From Raphanus sativus (lineage: Eukaryota; Streptophyta; Magnoliopsida; Brassicales; Brassicaceae), in NCBI RefSeq assembly GCF_000801105.2, contig NC_079511.1:24800638-24864637 (forward strand): a DNA stretch of 64,000 nucleotides, read 5' to 3'. Shown here one piece after another: positions 34,936 through 47,855 of the stretch (position 1 is its first letter; the number at the start of each line of letters is the position of its first letter). A program made the translations under genes and the position numbers. The notes under the pieces were generated by a model that was given only the letters and a program-made list of their open reading frames with translations, was not told the origin of the DNA and did no database searches.

Positions 34936-35016
34936 TTAAAACAGTGACCAACGTTTTGCTGGATCAAACTCAACAAGACCTCTCAAAAAGCCAACCAGAG
35001 CTAACTGGATCTGAGT
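34936..35016 (-). pseudogene. YAK1-like kinase fragment
   Basis: The minus-strand translation TQIQLALVGFLRGLVEFDPA followed by KRWSLF and a stop resembles the end of the kinase domain of plant YAK1-type DYRK kinases (LVEFDPAKRWSP in the family, from memory). It is only 26 codons, lacks all catalytic motifs, and lies about 190 bases upstream of the E2F-like exon on the same strand. The two families are unrelated, which suggests capture by a transposon. Confidence 0.45.
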
Positions 35017-35938
35017 GTCTATGATAATTCATGAATACCTTGATATTCAGTTTCGTTTGTTTTGCCCCCACCGCTTCATCTTCACTTGATTTTGATGTCG
35101 GATTCATCTTGAATTAAACACCAACATGTGCTATGAACATCAGATTTTGGGATGCATGTCAAAAATATTACAACATCTATTTATTAGATAAACAAAAAAA
35201 ATCAGAAATAATGCCAAAACAAACCTATACATTTCATGTTATGCGTTTTGTCATTCGATAACCTTGGATTCTTCGCGGATCTAAAGAGCTTACAATCTAC
35301 AAAGCCGTTTCTTGGATCTTTTTTCTGATTATAAAAATAAACTATTCACCTTCTGCATGTTTGAATCCGTCCAATAAAACTCAGTTAGGACACATAAAAT
35401 AAATGGAACAAAAAAATTTATTACAAGCTTTGTGATTCAGTACCTGCGATTCGAAAGTCTTGAGAACAGATTTTTGTTCTTGAACCGGGTGCTTGCTATT
35501 CACACTGAACGTAAGAAATGAGGTCACCGAGCATCTCGGTTTCTCCTGGGATTAAATGAATCGACGCACATCTTTAAAGAAACTTCGAGAGAGACAATTG
35601 TTTTTTTTTGTTCAACAAGAGACACTTGGTTTTACTTTCCTTTTCTGTATTGATTTTTAATGTCAACGGTCTGTATATGTCGGGACACCAATTAATTATC
35701 TAATTTTGGGCTGGGTTAACTTCAAACAGGTCACCATATGCTTATCGAAGCCCATTTCTTATAAATGTATCTTTTCGGTTTCCCTAAATATTGACATGCA
35801 TCCATTTTATGTAACCCACAACATTATTTGTTTATTAATTAAAATTTAACCATAAATATTAGATTCGGAATTTCTTTTGCTTTTTTTTTTAGTTTCATCA
35901 GATATTAAAATATGCACTGTAGATATAATAGTCTAAAA

Positions 35939-36686
35939 TCTTCTATACTATTTAAGTATAATCTGTAATAGGATTCTGCCATTAGATTTTAAAGTTATTT
36001 ACAAGAGAATGCCATTATTTAATATAATTTTTCTAACTTTTCCATTTTCTAAAGTAAATTTGCGAGCCATAATTTCAAATGAACAGAAGCCACATATTTT
36101 GAGAACAATACTTAATAACATTCTACTTCTTGATACCATATATTTAGATGATTTAAATGTCACTTTACAGTCTAAAAAATCCTAAACCACAAAAATATTA
36201 CTTTGAACTACACAAACCTTAAACCCTAACATGTATACAAACCCTCGATTGTATAAACATAAAGGATGAGTAATGATTTAAACTTACGCTTATACAAATA
36301 AAATATAATGGCAGATTAGATCTATTAACTTAGTGTTATATGAAACATACAAATAATACAAATAATTATTAAAAATTGGAAAATTAAAGTGGTATATTAT
36401 TTTATCACCCTAAACATACTATAAAACAACAACTACACATATACCAAACACACATAATATATACATTTTTAAAAATATACATGTTATAAAATATAATATG
36501 TAAATATAGTTTAAACATAGACATCGTATAAAAAAAATCAATTTGAACATAAATACTCATTTAAATATAAAAATTAAAGAAAACAATTTTAAGTTTTCTG
36601 TTTACATTTATCAAATTATTTTATTCATAAAATAAAATTTTAAGCAGAAAAAAACCCGCGCTTTTAAAGCGCGGGTCAAAATCTAG
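35939..36686 (+). mobile_element. non-autonomous Helitron
   Basis: Starts A|TCTTCTATACTATTTAAG and ends with the hairpin CCCGCGC-ttttaaa-GCGCGGG followed by tcaaaatCTAG|T. These are the classic Helitron ends: 5' TC after A, a 3' palindrome about 10 bases before CTAG, and insertion between A and T with no target duplication. About 748 bp, AT-rich, no coding capacity. Confidence 0.8.
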
Positions 36687-36902
36687 TACCAATATAATAC
36701 TCAAATGCACGTACATATCTATTAAACTAGGTTTTTATTTGATTAATTGACTTAACTTCTCCAACAACCGTCATTAGACATTAGCAACAACATCACAACG
36801 TGCATGTCAGTCCATGTTAAGACTAATAAACAGACAGTTCATATATAAATATATACACACAAACACATTTTCAAGAATCTACTCTGGGAAAAAATTGAAA
36901 AA

Positions 36903-38129
36903 ATGGGAAAAGATTTCAAGAGTTTGGTTAGATGCATGTACACTGGGAAGATTAACGATAATGTGAGGAAGCTAAAGATCGCAACCGAAGAACTCAAAGA
37001 TATTGGAAACAACGTGATGAAAAGGGTCAAGATTTGCGAAGAGCAGCAACAGATGAAGCGGCTAGACAATGTCCAATCATGGCTTAGACAAGCCGACACT
37101 GTTATAAAAGAAGCAGAAGACTTGTTCTTGACGTCTTCTTCTTCTAGCCAAGGTTTGTTATCTTCAAGCCACAAGATGGAGAAGAAGATTTGCAAGAAGC
37201 TGAAAGAGGTTGAAGATATTAAGAGCAGAGGAATGTTTGAGGTTGTTGCTGAAAACGTCGTAGGAGGAGGAAGCGGATCTGCGGTTAAGACTAGTGATGA
37301 GGAGACCATAGGGTTAGAGGCGGTTTCTGGTTTGGTTTGGAGGTGTTTGACGATGGAGAACACAGGGACTATTGGGTTGTATGGTGTGGAAGGTGTTGGA
37401 AAGACAACGGTTTTGACTCAGGTTAATAACAGGTTGCTTCAACAGAAAGCAAATGGGTTTGATTTTGTTTTGTGGGTGTTTGTGTCCAAGAATCTGAATC
37501 TCGAGAAGATCCAAGACACGATTAGGGAGAAGATTGGGTTTTTGGATAGGACGTGGACGAGTAAGACCGAGGAAGAAAAAGCTGCCAAGATCTTTGAGAT
37601 CTTGAGTAAGAGACGTTTTGCATTGTTTCTTGATGATGTTTGGGAAAAAGTTGACCTAGGTAAGGGTTCTAAAGAATTACTTGTGACCCAAGAAACTAAG
37701 TGTTTATTTTATTACTTGTGATATAAAGTATTTGTGGTTTTTTTTTTTGGTAAAGTGAAAGCTGGAGTTCCAACACCTGATGCGCAGAACCGGTCGAAGG
37801 TTGTGTTCACGACTTGTAGCGAAGAAGTTTGTAAGGAGATGAGTGCACAGACGAAGATCAAAGTGGAGAAATTGGCGTGGGAGCTAGCCTGGGACTTGTT
37901 TAAGAAGAATGTTGGAGAAGATACTGTCAAGAGCCACCCAGACATAGCCAAGGTGGCTCAAGAGGTTGCAGCCAAATGCGACGGTCTTCCTCTAGCTTTG
38001 GTCACCATTGGTCGAGCCATGACCTCCAAGAAAACGCCACAGGAGTGGCGTGATGCTTTATACATCTTGAGTAACTCTCCTCCTAATTTCTCAGGTAAAA
38101 TGTTTTGTAAGCTTATCAAGCTATTTTAG
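36903..38129 (+). CDS. truncated CC-NBS disease-resistance-type protein, At1g52660-like
   Basis: Two exons, 36903-37659 and 37756-38129, joined across a 96-base GT-AG intron with a poly-T tract; the splice restores DLVKAGVP and gives 376 residues. An N-terminal coiled coil (about residues 20-110) is followed by an NB-ARC domain: P-loop GVEGVGKTT at 161-169, RNBS-A FDFVLWVFVSKN, kinase-2 FALFLDDVWEKVD at about 239-251, RNBS-B SKVVFTTCSEEVC, and GLPL at 329-332. It ends soon after NFSG at what looks like a former splice donor (ggtaaaatg), before the MHD motif and LRR. The Arabidopsis counterpart is also a CC-NBS without LRR, so truncation appears old. It could act as a helper or regulator of full resistance proteins, or be a relic. 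Confidence 0.88.
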
Positions 38130-38763
38130 TCAGTACATATTTTGTATACTTGGTTTTTTACTAATTATCATTTTTATTGGGTTGTAATAGTTCTCAAGTT
38201 ACTGGACAGGAACTAGGTGAAGGAAGTTGAGATGATATTCTAATTTGGAGTGTGCTAAGTTACTGGATAGGTTTCTTTGGAAGAAATTGTTTGATTTTTT
38301 TTTTGTTTTTAATAATTGTGTATTTGTTATGTAATTTTCGCAATGCTTTTATGTATGAATGAATGTTTCTATTGTCAACAACAACAAAAAAAAAACATCT
38401 AACTGACTCCAGTTTAGTGAAACTGAAAATGATAAAAAAAAAAAAAGAAACTGAAAATGATTATATCATGCCTATGTTGAGAAAAAAACATAGACGCATA
38501 CATACAAGAACAGAGGAAGAAGAAGATGTTTTTGTAACAGCCAGTGATTTTCTAAATCATTTTCTTAAATCTTGATATTTCGCATTTTCATACAAATAAG
38601 ATTTTACAGTCAACTATATTTTCCACTAATACAATATTTTATTTATTTACCAATCGTTCATTACAAATAAAATTGTTAAATTTATCAAAACAAACAGACG
38701 TTTCAAATAACATAATGGTGAACAAGCAAAGTAGCAAACTATATATGATCAAGAACGTAACCT
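38130..38763. other. AT-rich DNA downstream of the CC-NBS gene
   Basis: Nothing resembling the missing LRR region can be read in the first 600 bases. Small open frames here are low-complexity. Confidence 0.4.
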
Positions 38764-39225
38764 TGTATAATATTTGTCAACGAAATGTTTGAGTCTTAGG
38801 ACGTTATGGCAAACAATTATTTGATCATCCCACATGCATTATTTGCATGTTTTTCCAATTACAACAACCATTTGACCGCTACGTTTTAACCTTTTTGTAG
38901 GTAGCAAGCGTCATGTATTAGCATGCTGTTACTCATGTGGATGAACAGATTAACTAGCAATCATAAAATAAATCAAAAATCATAGTCCAATAGAAATAAT
39001 TTACCAAATTGACGTAGACAGTATTACTAATAGCTATAGAAAAATTCGTGATGGAATCCAAAAAACATCAACTTTAACACACACAAGTAGTAGTTTGATG
39101 AAACTCTAGCGAACTCTTACCGCCCCTAATTAAGGAAAGGACTGAGCTTAGAAGCATTTTGATATACACGGTACAGAAAGTACTATTGTCGCTACCGTCG
39201 TGATAAAGCCGCAGAATCACAGCTA
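38764..39225. repeat. dispersed direct duplicate, left copy
   Basis: About 460 bases that recur at 48897-49356 in the same orientation with small differences. Shared blocks include gtagcaagcgtcatgtatta, atgaacagattaactagcaa and the terminal ccgcagaatcacagct. Not a recognised transposon; no terminal repeats. The minus strand of the right-hand end can be read as the tail of a protein frame (AVILRLYHDGSDNST), different in the other copy. Confidence 0.75.
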
Positions 39226-42110
39226 TTAATGATCTTCTCTATTAAAAGATGAACTAGACCTCGGGTGGGTATTTATTTTATATTTTTAGTTTTTATACTA
39301 AATAATATGTTTTTAATATTTAAACATTATCAAAAATTAATATTTGTAGTTGTAAAAATTAAAACTAAAATTTTAATAAAATATTTGATATAAATTTTAA
39401 ATTTCATAACTAAAATAATATAGAAGTGGGTCATATTTTTTCGACTCCGAAATCTTAGCATCCCTTAAAATAAATAAAATAAATTTATAAATACATAAAA
39501 TATTCAAAAATATTTAGAATTAAAATAAATTTGTAAAAGAAAAACAATCTTACGCTGTTGTTGTTTATTTTTTATAGCTTAACCCGTGGCCGTATAAATA
39601 TTTTTTTCACTTTAAATTTATTCTTTGTACTAATAAAACAAGAATTTTATTTATTACTTTGAATAATTATATTTTGTGATTTTAATCGTCTATTATATTA
39701 CAGTATAGTATATAAAAAATCTAATATTTATAACTAATTAGACTTATATTATGAAATCGTTATACTAATAATTTATTCATAAATTATTTTATATGATATA
39801 TAAATTGATTTTGATGCTGTTCATTTAAAATAAAATGAAAACTAAGGGTTGCTTCAATTTTGTAGATTGCTTGGTTGCTAATTAGTCTCTTGCGACAAAT
39901 CAATTGATCAAGAATCTACTTGGAAAATATTATAGATAATATATTTTTCGTAAATATAATAATTAAGGAAAATCTAGGCTCTGGTTTCTATATTTTATAC
40001 ATACAATAAAGACTCCACATTAATTATAGGTTTGGATAGACTATTCTGTTTGGATTCTGAATTTATTGATTTGATTTGTGTAGAAAAATTACAAAAATCG
40101 ATTTGTATAGATTGTTTGCATTTTATCTTCGGTTATTTTCTCGATTCGGTTCGGGTTCGGTTCGGTTTGGTTAATTCGGTTCAACAATTTGTCCAACCAA
40201 AGTAAACCATAATTAGTTCGGTTTGGATCGGTTTCGGTTCGGTTTGAGTTCGGTTCGGTTTTAGTTCGGTTCAATTTTAAAAAAAAAATGCATTGTCACA
40301 AAATCATCATGTTGGCAACTATAAAAAATTAAATTATGTTGACTAACTCCAATATAAAACCAAAACAAAAAAACTTTCAAAAACCCAAAACATTTATAAG
40401 AGCACAATCAAATCAAAATTAACTATAATAAATAAAAAATTAAAAAAACATGGTAAATAATGCTTCTTAAAAATAAAATATGTAAATTAAATCTAATATA
40501 AAACTGAAGCAAAAAAAAACCTTAATAAACTACAAAAAATTTATAAGAACACAACCAAATAAAAATTAACTAAAGTAAATAAAAAGATTAAGATAATTTT
40601 TAATAAAGTTAACAATGACTTTAGAGCTAGGATTTAAGTATTATATATTGCTGGTACGTTTTATTCAAATAATAAAAAAGTACATTGGTTACGGGTTTGT
40701 ATTAATTTGGTTCTATTCGGTTTTGGTTCAGTTCGGTTTGGTTTTGGTTCGGTTCAGTTTCGGTTCGGTTTGTTCGGGTTGGAAAAATCTTAAACCTAAC
40801 TAGTTGATAATAGACTTTGGTTCGATTCGGATCGGTTTCGGTTCAATCGGTTCGGTTCGATCGGTTCGGTTTGGTTTTTTTGCCCACCCCTAATGTTCAG
40901 TAATTAATATGTGTTGATCATTGCACTGCACATTTTACTTCACGAACAGGTGATATCCATATGATACCATGGAGAACGTGATTGAACATTGGACTTTTAA
41001 GATTAATTAATATATGATTATATGTATGATAGCAATGAAGACTTGAAGTCATGATTTTTATTTGTCTTAAAAGCTAAAGTAATCCTCCACTGTTTGTATG
41101 TGAAGAAGAAAAATGGAAATGCATTTTACCATTTCCATTTTCTCTATTTTTCACACTGTAATTTAGCTGATAAAACAGATTATGTTTAATAAATTGTTTC
41201 CGTTCTTTGTAGGTATGAATTTGAATTAGGAAAATGTATTTATTAATTGGAAAAAACAACATTAATTAATGTAAAGATTATTTATAATTTCAATCGAATT
41301 AGAGTGTAAATAACTTGCAAAATTAAGGGGTAAATTATATTTGTACTCCTATTTTAATAAGATAGATACTACTTTTATCTACCATAGAAAAGTCTTTTTG
41401 GTCCATTTCATCAATTACATATATTTGATTATTTACAATCTATTAAATATATGATATTTCTAAAAAACTTTAATAATTATAATAGATCAATTTTAGCTGT
41501 TTAATTAATTTTTATTTTTAGCTATAACAAACTCTTTTGAGAAACAAATCTAATAAAATCTTGCTAAAACAATAACTTTTTTTAAATTAGTGCATTCATA
41601 TGTTTGGTAATTAATAATTTAATATTAAATAAAAATTCATCATAAAACAAAAAAGTTATGTTATTTTTATAAATTTTATAGTTAAGGTATATTATATTAA
41701 AGTTGCACATTTATAAAGTGAATGCGGTCAAAATCTAGTTCTTATTAAAATTAAATATATATTTAACTGAGTTTAGAACTACATTTATTTTCCATAAGAT
41801 TTGTTTGGGTTCTTATACTCTATATATAGATATTTGCATTATAAATCATTTATTTATGTTAACTAGTGATTTGATATTAGGTAATTGAGTTTTAGTTTAT
41901 AAAGTTATAAAATTTGTACAAAAGAATGTTTCCTTTTTACCAAAAAAGAAGAAGAAGATATGTTCCCTTAGTTAACAAAAGAAAAAGATATGTTTCCTTG
42001 GAAAAAGTTATCAAAATTTTGATTGCATGATCAAATTTATCTTCTTTTTTTAATCAAATATTCTATCTTTATCACCTTTTATCTACTATACATATATATA
42101 TTAATATATA
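39226..42110. other. AT-rich repeats with GGTTCGG tracts and a Helitron-type end
   Basis: Two tracts of degenerate ggttcggtttggtt repeats lie at about 40140-40275 and 40715-40890; the second ends in tttgcccacccctaat, the type of end seen on non-autonomous hAT elements (TAGGGGTGGGCA). A Helitron-like 3' end (gcggtcaaaatCTAG|T) is at 41735-41738, with a possible 5' end near 41355. No genes seen. Confidence 0.5.
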
Positions 42111-45100
42111 TCTTATTATATAAAGCTTGGTTATTCAAAGTTACTAATTAACACGATCGCGACACGTGTCAGTAAATTTTTTAAGATTGTGACATGTGTT
42201 AAAATACATATAACTAAATAAAATCAATCTTATCTTTTTAAAAGATTAAACCAAAAATATTTAAACAATCTTATTATATAAAGCTACTTTTCCTTTAACT
42301 TAATGCTAATTTTCCTTTAATGTAAAAGACTTTTAAATGCTAATTAAGAAGTTCATAACCCAAAAAATATATTTACATATATAAAAAACGATTTAAAAAG
42401 TTAAAATAAATAAAAAGTAATATTTACATATATAAAAACGATTTAGAAAGTTAAAGTAAATAAAAAGTAAAGACAACTATGAAAGAAATAAAAAAAACTG
42501 TAAAGAAATATTAAATGCTAATTTTCCTTTTTTAAAATGTCAAAGAGTGTTTAATGTTAATTTTTCTTTTCTAATCCGGCAAGGCAGTACTCTATTAGAA
42601 GTTGTTATGAAGTCAGTGGTTACGGCTTTACCAAATCATGTAATGTTCATGATCTTAATTTTAAGATCGCGACATATGTCAATTATATATTTAGGATTGT
42701 GACATATGTTAAATAACAATTTTCTTTTTAAAAATAAAACTAAACCAAAAGAATTTTAGAAGTTAGTTTACTTTTTTTCAAAAAGCCTTAAATAAAAAAA
42801 TGTAAAGAAATAAATATTTCCATATAAATAATTATTCAATAATATCTTTTTAAACGTGGGTTTAAAATAATTATAAGATACATAAAATTTTGTAAGATAT
42901 TTTTGTTAAAGATTAAAATATTTTTAAAATATTTTTTCTTATAAACCTATTATAAAAAGTTTTATTCTTCAAAGTTTTCAAGATCACAACACATGGCAAT
43001 TATATATTTAGATATAACAATTTTCCTTTTACAAAAATTAAGCCAAAAAGTCTTAAACAATTTTGGTTCTTAAACAAGTTTCCTTTTTTAGAAAAGTCTT
43101 AAAAAATTAAGCCACACAAGTTTTCAAGATCACGGCACATAGCAATTATATATTTAGATATAACATATGTTAAATAACAATTTTCCTTTTTAAAAAAACG
43201 ACACATAGCAATTATATATTTAGATATAACATGTGTTAAATAACAATTTTATTTTAAAAGAAAATAAGCCAAAATAATTTTAAACTTAGTTTCCTTTTTC
43301 AAAAAATTCTTAAACAAAAAAACCGTAAAGAAAAAAATATTCCCATATAAATAATTATTTAATTATAGTATTTCTTTTTTTCAAACATGAGTTTAGGATA
43401 ATTATAAGATACAAAACTATTGTACGATAATTTCGTTACAATTTAAAATATTTTCTTATAAATATTTAATAGTATTTTTCATGTTAAAAATATTAAATCA
43501 AAGAGAACAGTAAAAATCGTATAAGTTAAACAAAAAATTATTGGGTTAAAATTTTATAAATCCTATAAATTTATTTTAGTTATAATATTCATTTTTAATG
43601 AACCTTATTTTCAAGCTCGAATAAAATATATGGATTTAAGATAATTACAAAATCAGTAAACATTGGTTTAATACGAAGAATTTTCTTAGTAACAAAAATA
43701 ATTAAAAGATGAACTTTTTGTTATATAAAAGTTGGTACCCAAAAGTCCTAATAAGCATAATCATGACACATGGTAATTATATATTTTACATTATTATATG
43801 TGTTAAATATCAATTTTTTAAACTTAAATCAAGAATTTAAATAGTTAGTTTTTAAAAAAAAGTTGTAAACAAAAAAAACTGAAAAGAAAAAATATATTTC
43901 TATATAAATAATTATTAATAAAGTATTATTTTTTTAAACATGGGTTTAAGATAATTACAAAATACAAAATATCATTAAAAAGTTGGTTATAGTAATTGTT
44001 TCTTGAAAGTTAATATTTGATAGTTTTTAGTTTTATGTTAGTAACACATACTAGAAAAAATATGTTCAAAAAGATGAAAATTACGAAAGAAAAGAAGATA
44101 GAAAAAACAAATTTAGAAAATGACATTACTTTAACAAAATTTAGAATAAAAATGTGTACTAAAAATATGTATAGTAATTAGAAAATAATATTTTAATTTA
44201 AAAAATTAAAATATCATTAAATAAACTATTTTACAAATATTTTAACTTAAAGATTTTAAAATGAAATTTATCTTATAAATTACTATTAAATAATTTTTCA
44301 ATTTAAATATAATATTTAATAGTTTGAAATATTTTTTTAAATTAATTTTTAGTTTCAAAGTATATATATTTTTAATCATAAAATATTCTTATTTTGCAAT
44401 TATATTTTGTTGAAAATTTTAAAAATGGAAAACTACTATTAAATAAAATTTATCATTTATCATTAACAAAAATTGTTTTTGTTATCTTAATATATATATT
44501 TATGAGATAATAAGATTTCATTAAGATTTTAGAAAAAGAAAATTAGTACTAAATAAATTATTTTTAAAATATGTTTTTTTGTTAATTAGAAAAGGAAAAT
44601 TTCTACAAACTATTAAATAATTTTAAAATTGTTTTTAACATTAAATAATTTTTAAAATTAGTTGTTTCAAGCTTCATTTTTTATTTTCTTGGTACATATA
44701 TTTTTAATCATTACATATTTAAACACATATCACAATATTATAAAAAAAATTACTATCAAATAATATTTTGCAGTTATCTTTTGGTTAGGATTTTAAAAAT
44801 GGAAAATTACTATTAAATAATATTAATAATTCTTTTTTAACAAAATTTGTTTTGGTTATTAACTTATTATATATACTTTTAATTATAAGATATATTAGCA
44901 CAAGTCACAATTTTTAAATATATAACAGTCATCTGTCGCCATTATATTAATTATCAAATTTGAAAAACCAAACAACTTAAAAAAAAAATATTAAACAAAA
45001 ATAAATTATAAAATGCAACAAGTACAATAAATTATTTAGTAAAAATCATGAATAAAAACCTATCTTTTAGATAAATAAATAAATAAAACTCATCTATGCA

Positions 45101-45278
45101 CCATGATTATTAATACAAGCTTTGACTTGAATTTATGTATGAAAATATTTTTTAAAATATAAAATAAATCTCACAAAACATATGCAAATCAATCATAAAA
45201 TTATAATTAAATGATTATTATTTTATGCTTTTTATTGAATTAAACATCAAACAAAACCCGTTGCAACGCAACGGGCTC
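42111..45278 (+). mobile_element. large non-coding Helitron-like element with internal subrepeats
   Basis: Starts TCTTATTATATAAAGC at 42111. Near the right end is a strong palindrome CCCGTTGCAACGCAACGGG (45258-45276), of the kind preceding a Helitron CTAG end, although the CTAG itself is missing and the sequence runs into a TA repeat and the next element. Between them, a degenerate subrepeat (a gatcgcgacatatgtcaatt-type block, then atatatttag and ttaaataacaatttt) recurs near 42150, 42665, 42985, 43130, 43200 and 43750. No coding capacity. Confidence 0.5.
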
Positions 45279-45287
45279 ATATATATA

Positions 45288-47855
45288 TCTATATATATAA
45301 AGAAGAGTTGTTTCTCTCCTACTGACACGTCAGACGCCATGTCACAAATTGAGTCTCTGAGCATTCGACACGTCGGATCCCACCGTTTCACTAAAGCGTG
45401 ATTATATGGGTTTGGGCTTCGCAGGTTAAAACGCATCACTTTATCTTTTGGAAATCGTCTGGACTTTCTTAATCGCGATCTTCTTCGAGTAGTCGACGAA
45501 ATTCCCAGAAGCTAAATCGCCGATCTGATCTCTGTAACCTCTCAACCTTCGATTAATACATGTTTAACTCTGAGTTTTTTTCGTGATTATCCCTCTTCGC
45601 ATACCACAGCAAGCGGCCGAAGTTTCGAGTCTAAATATCTCATCCTTCAACAATGGACAGCACAACTCAAACGCGATCCAGAAGAGTTCTAACATCTGAT
45701 TCCGATGATGGCGACTTCATACACTTTCCTTGCCGATTGAAAGCCATCAAATCCGGTCGCTGCTCTAACACTGCGGAAGTACGTTCAGATTTGTTATCCT
45801 CATGTAATTTTAAATTAGTATTGTCATTGTTGTATCTTTTGGAATGTAACATTGTAATTGAGTTGTTTCTGTGTGTGTCTAAAGTTTGTAGATTGTGGTT
45901 CACTGGATCAACATAGATTTGCAAGGAACAAAATCTGGGTAATCAATGACAATATACCTCTTCTTTACTCAAACGAGTTCTTAAAAAAAAATCATTAGTT
46001 GATCTTCCTCTCAAACCATCAGATGAGGACTTAAAGCAATGGCCTGACAGGTGTAGGTAAACCATCATCATGTCTTTTATGTTCTTTAACTTTATACATT
46101 CTGAATTCTATGTGTGTTTCCTTTTTGAGTTCAGGAACTAAATTGCTATAGATGGCGACTCAACATTGCTTTCTTTAGAAACGTCAAAAGAGCCCTCAGA
46201 TTGAAGGGTTAGAGACATTTGACTACATGGAGAACCTCAGCAAAAAGAGCTTTTGACAGAACAAGGCGACAGTAATAACCTTTGAATCTGATCTGAGGTA
46301 AGGATGTAAACATTGATAGTGAAGAACAAGTATTGTTGGTTGATGCATATCAGAATGTTACTTTTTTATATCAGATGTACCAGACTTACTTTGGATCTCC
46401 CAAAGTGGTAGCAGTTCTTGACCATGAACGGTAAAAATCATATAACATTTTGTTTTTTCATTACTAGCTTTCCACACGATATGAGTTTCTTTAGTTATGA
46501 TAGTGATGATGCAGTTGTATGAAAACCATGGGAGAACTCAAAAACTATGGTGGATTTAGGGGACGATAAGTACAAAAGCATACTTTGTGTGGATGATAAG
46601 AAGAAAGGACCGGCCGGCTTATATTAATCGCTGTTAAGTCCAGTTTCTGCTTTGATCAACTTGAACTACAGAGGCCAGAGCAGAGGATTCAGATTCTGTA
46701 TGTTTAAGAATTTCGTCCTAAAAAATATCAAGCTTATTCCTCTGCACGATCTCTGCAGATTTTTATACTGCAACATTGGAAAAACAAAATTGTTTCTTCT
46801 CTGTTTTGTATTCCTTGCAACTTTGTTGAAAGAAAAGATATATCCTCCGTACTTTGTTATAGGTGAATCTTACTTTGTTATTGGTGAATCTCAACTTTGT
46901 TGCATCTCTCATAATAGGTGAATAGATCAATCTCAAGTTTGTTGCAAGTGTGTGTATATATATATATATATATGTTAAAAGTTTTTGATTTTATTTGTAT
47001 ACTCACAAAAATGGTGTTCTGTAATGGTTTTTAATTAGTAATAACATCATGTCAAGACTGTTAACTCGAACGAGGGTGAAGAATGAAGACGGATCATTTT
47101 TATTGTTTACAGAATGGTTTAATGATAGTGTTGAGAGCGAGACTCTAGGGGTGATCAACTCGAACGAGGGTGAAGAATAAAACCCATAAATTATTAGAGA
47201 TTTCTAAACACAATAGAGACCGGAAGTGTCTCTCTCGGGTATAGTTGTGGGTAGTTATTTTGGGTATTATCTAAATTATTATGTTAAAATTATTCAGGTT
47301 TTCAGTGAAACCCATAAACGAAGCTATACTTGGACCGATTAGAAAATAATTGTTTTAGAAAGAGCAAAATGAGTTTTGTTAAAAACTGTATTCAATAACA
47401 AAAAACAATCAATATAGTAAATATATAAAAAAATATCGTCAGGATTATATATTATAAGTTAGCCAGTAATATTGATTTCAAATAACATGGTTAGCTTTAT
47501 TTCCATAAATGATAATGCATATAAGATTCTAAAAAGATTTATATGTATACTCTTTCTCAAAAAAAAAAACATGTATAAGTATAAAAAGTAACGATAATTT
47601 CATATTATTTATTTATCTATCTTAAAATATTTGTAGTTATAATGAATAAGTTACTTTTTACATCGTAAAATCATAAGTTTTTCAAAAATGTGTAACGAAA
47701 AGAAAAATTTTATTTTTTCATAATAATTAGAAAAATATGATTTCTAAAATGAACAGTTAAAACTGTTGTAAAAACTATAAAATTTAGTACTACTTTAGTT
47801 AAAAATAAATTAGATATTTAAAATAATTTGCATAATTTGTTTTTTATTACCCTAG
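45288..47855 (+). mobile_element. possible Helitron carrying exon-like sequence
   Basis: A|TCTATATATATAAAGAAGAG at 45288 is a good Helitron 5' end, starting ten bases after the previous element. The 3' end is uncertain: a CTAG|T is present at 47852-47855 but without a clear hairpin. The less AT-rich first 1.3 kb carries several exon-like pieces (next entry). A (TA)n tract lies near 46955-46972. Confidence 0.4.
45653..46627 (+). pseudogene. unrecognised multi-exon gene fragment
   Basis: An ATG at 45653 opens MDSTTQTRSRRVLTSDSDDG and a coding-like stretch up to about 45777. Further coding-looking pieces follow: around 45890-46050 (FVDCGSLDQHRFARNKIW...), around 46373-46432 (MYQTYFGSPKVVAVLDHER between ATATCAG and GTAAAAATC), and around 46515-46620 (a segment reading MGELKNYGGF). 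Frames are broken by stops (for example after GDSTLLSLETSKEPSD), so no full protein results. I do not recognise the family. A captured gene inside a Helitron is the simplest reading. Confidence 0.4.

Noticed and set aside
40089..40890. Short frames rich in Asn/Arg/Thr/Pro as genes
   Set aside because: They are translations of degenerate ggttcgg repeats.
45258..45276. Palindrome CCCGTTGCAACGCAACGGG as a transcription terminator
   Set aside because: No gene ends here and the context is that of a Helitron 3' hairpin.
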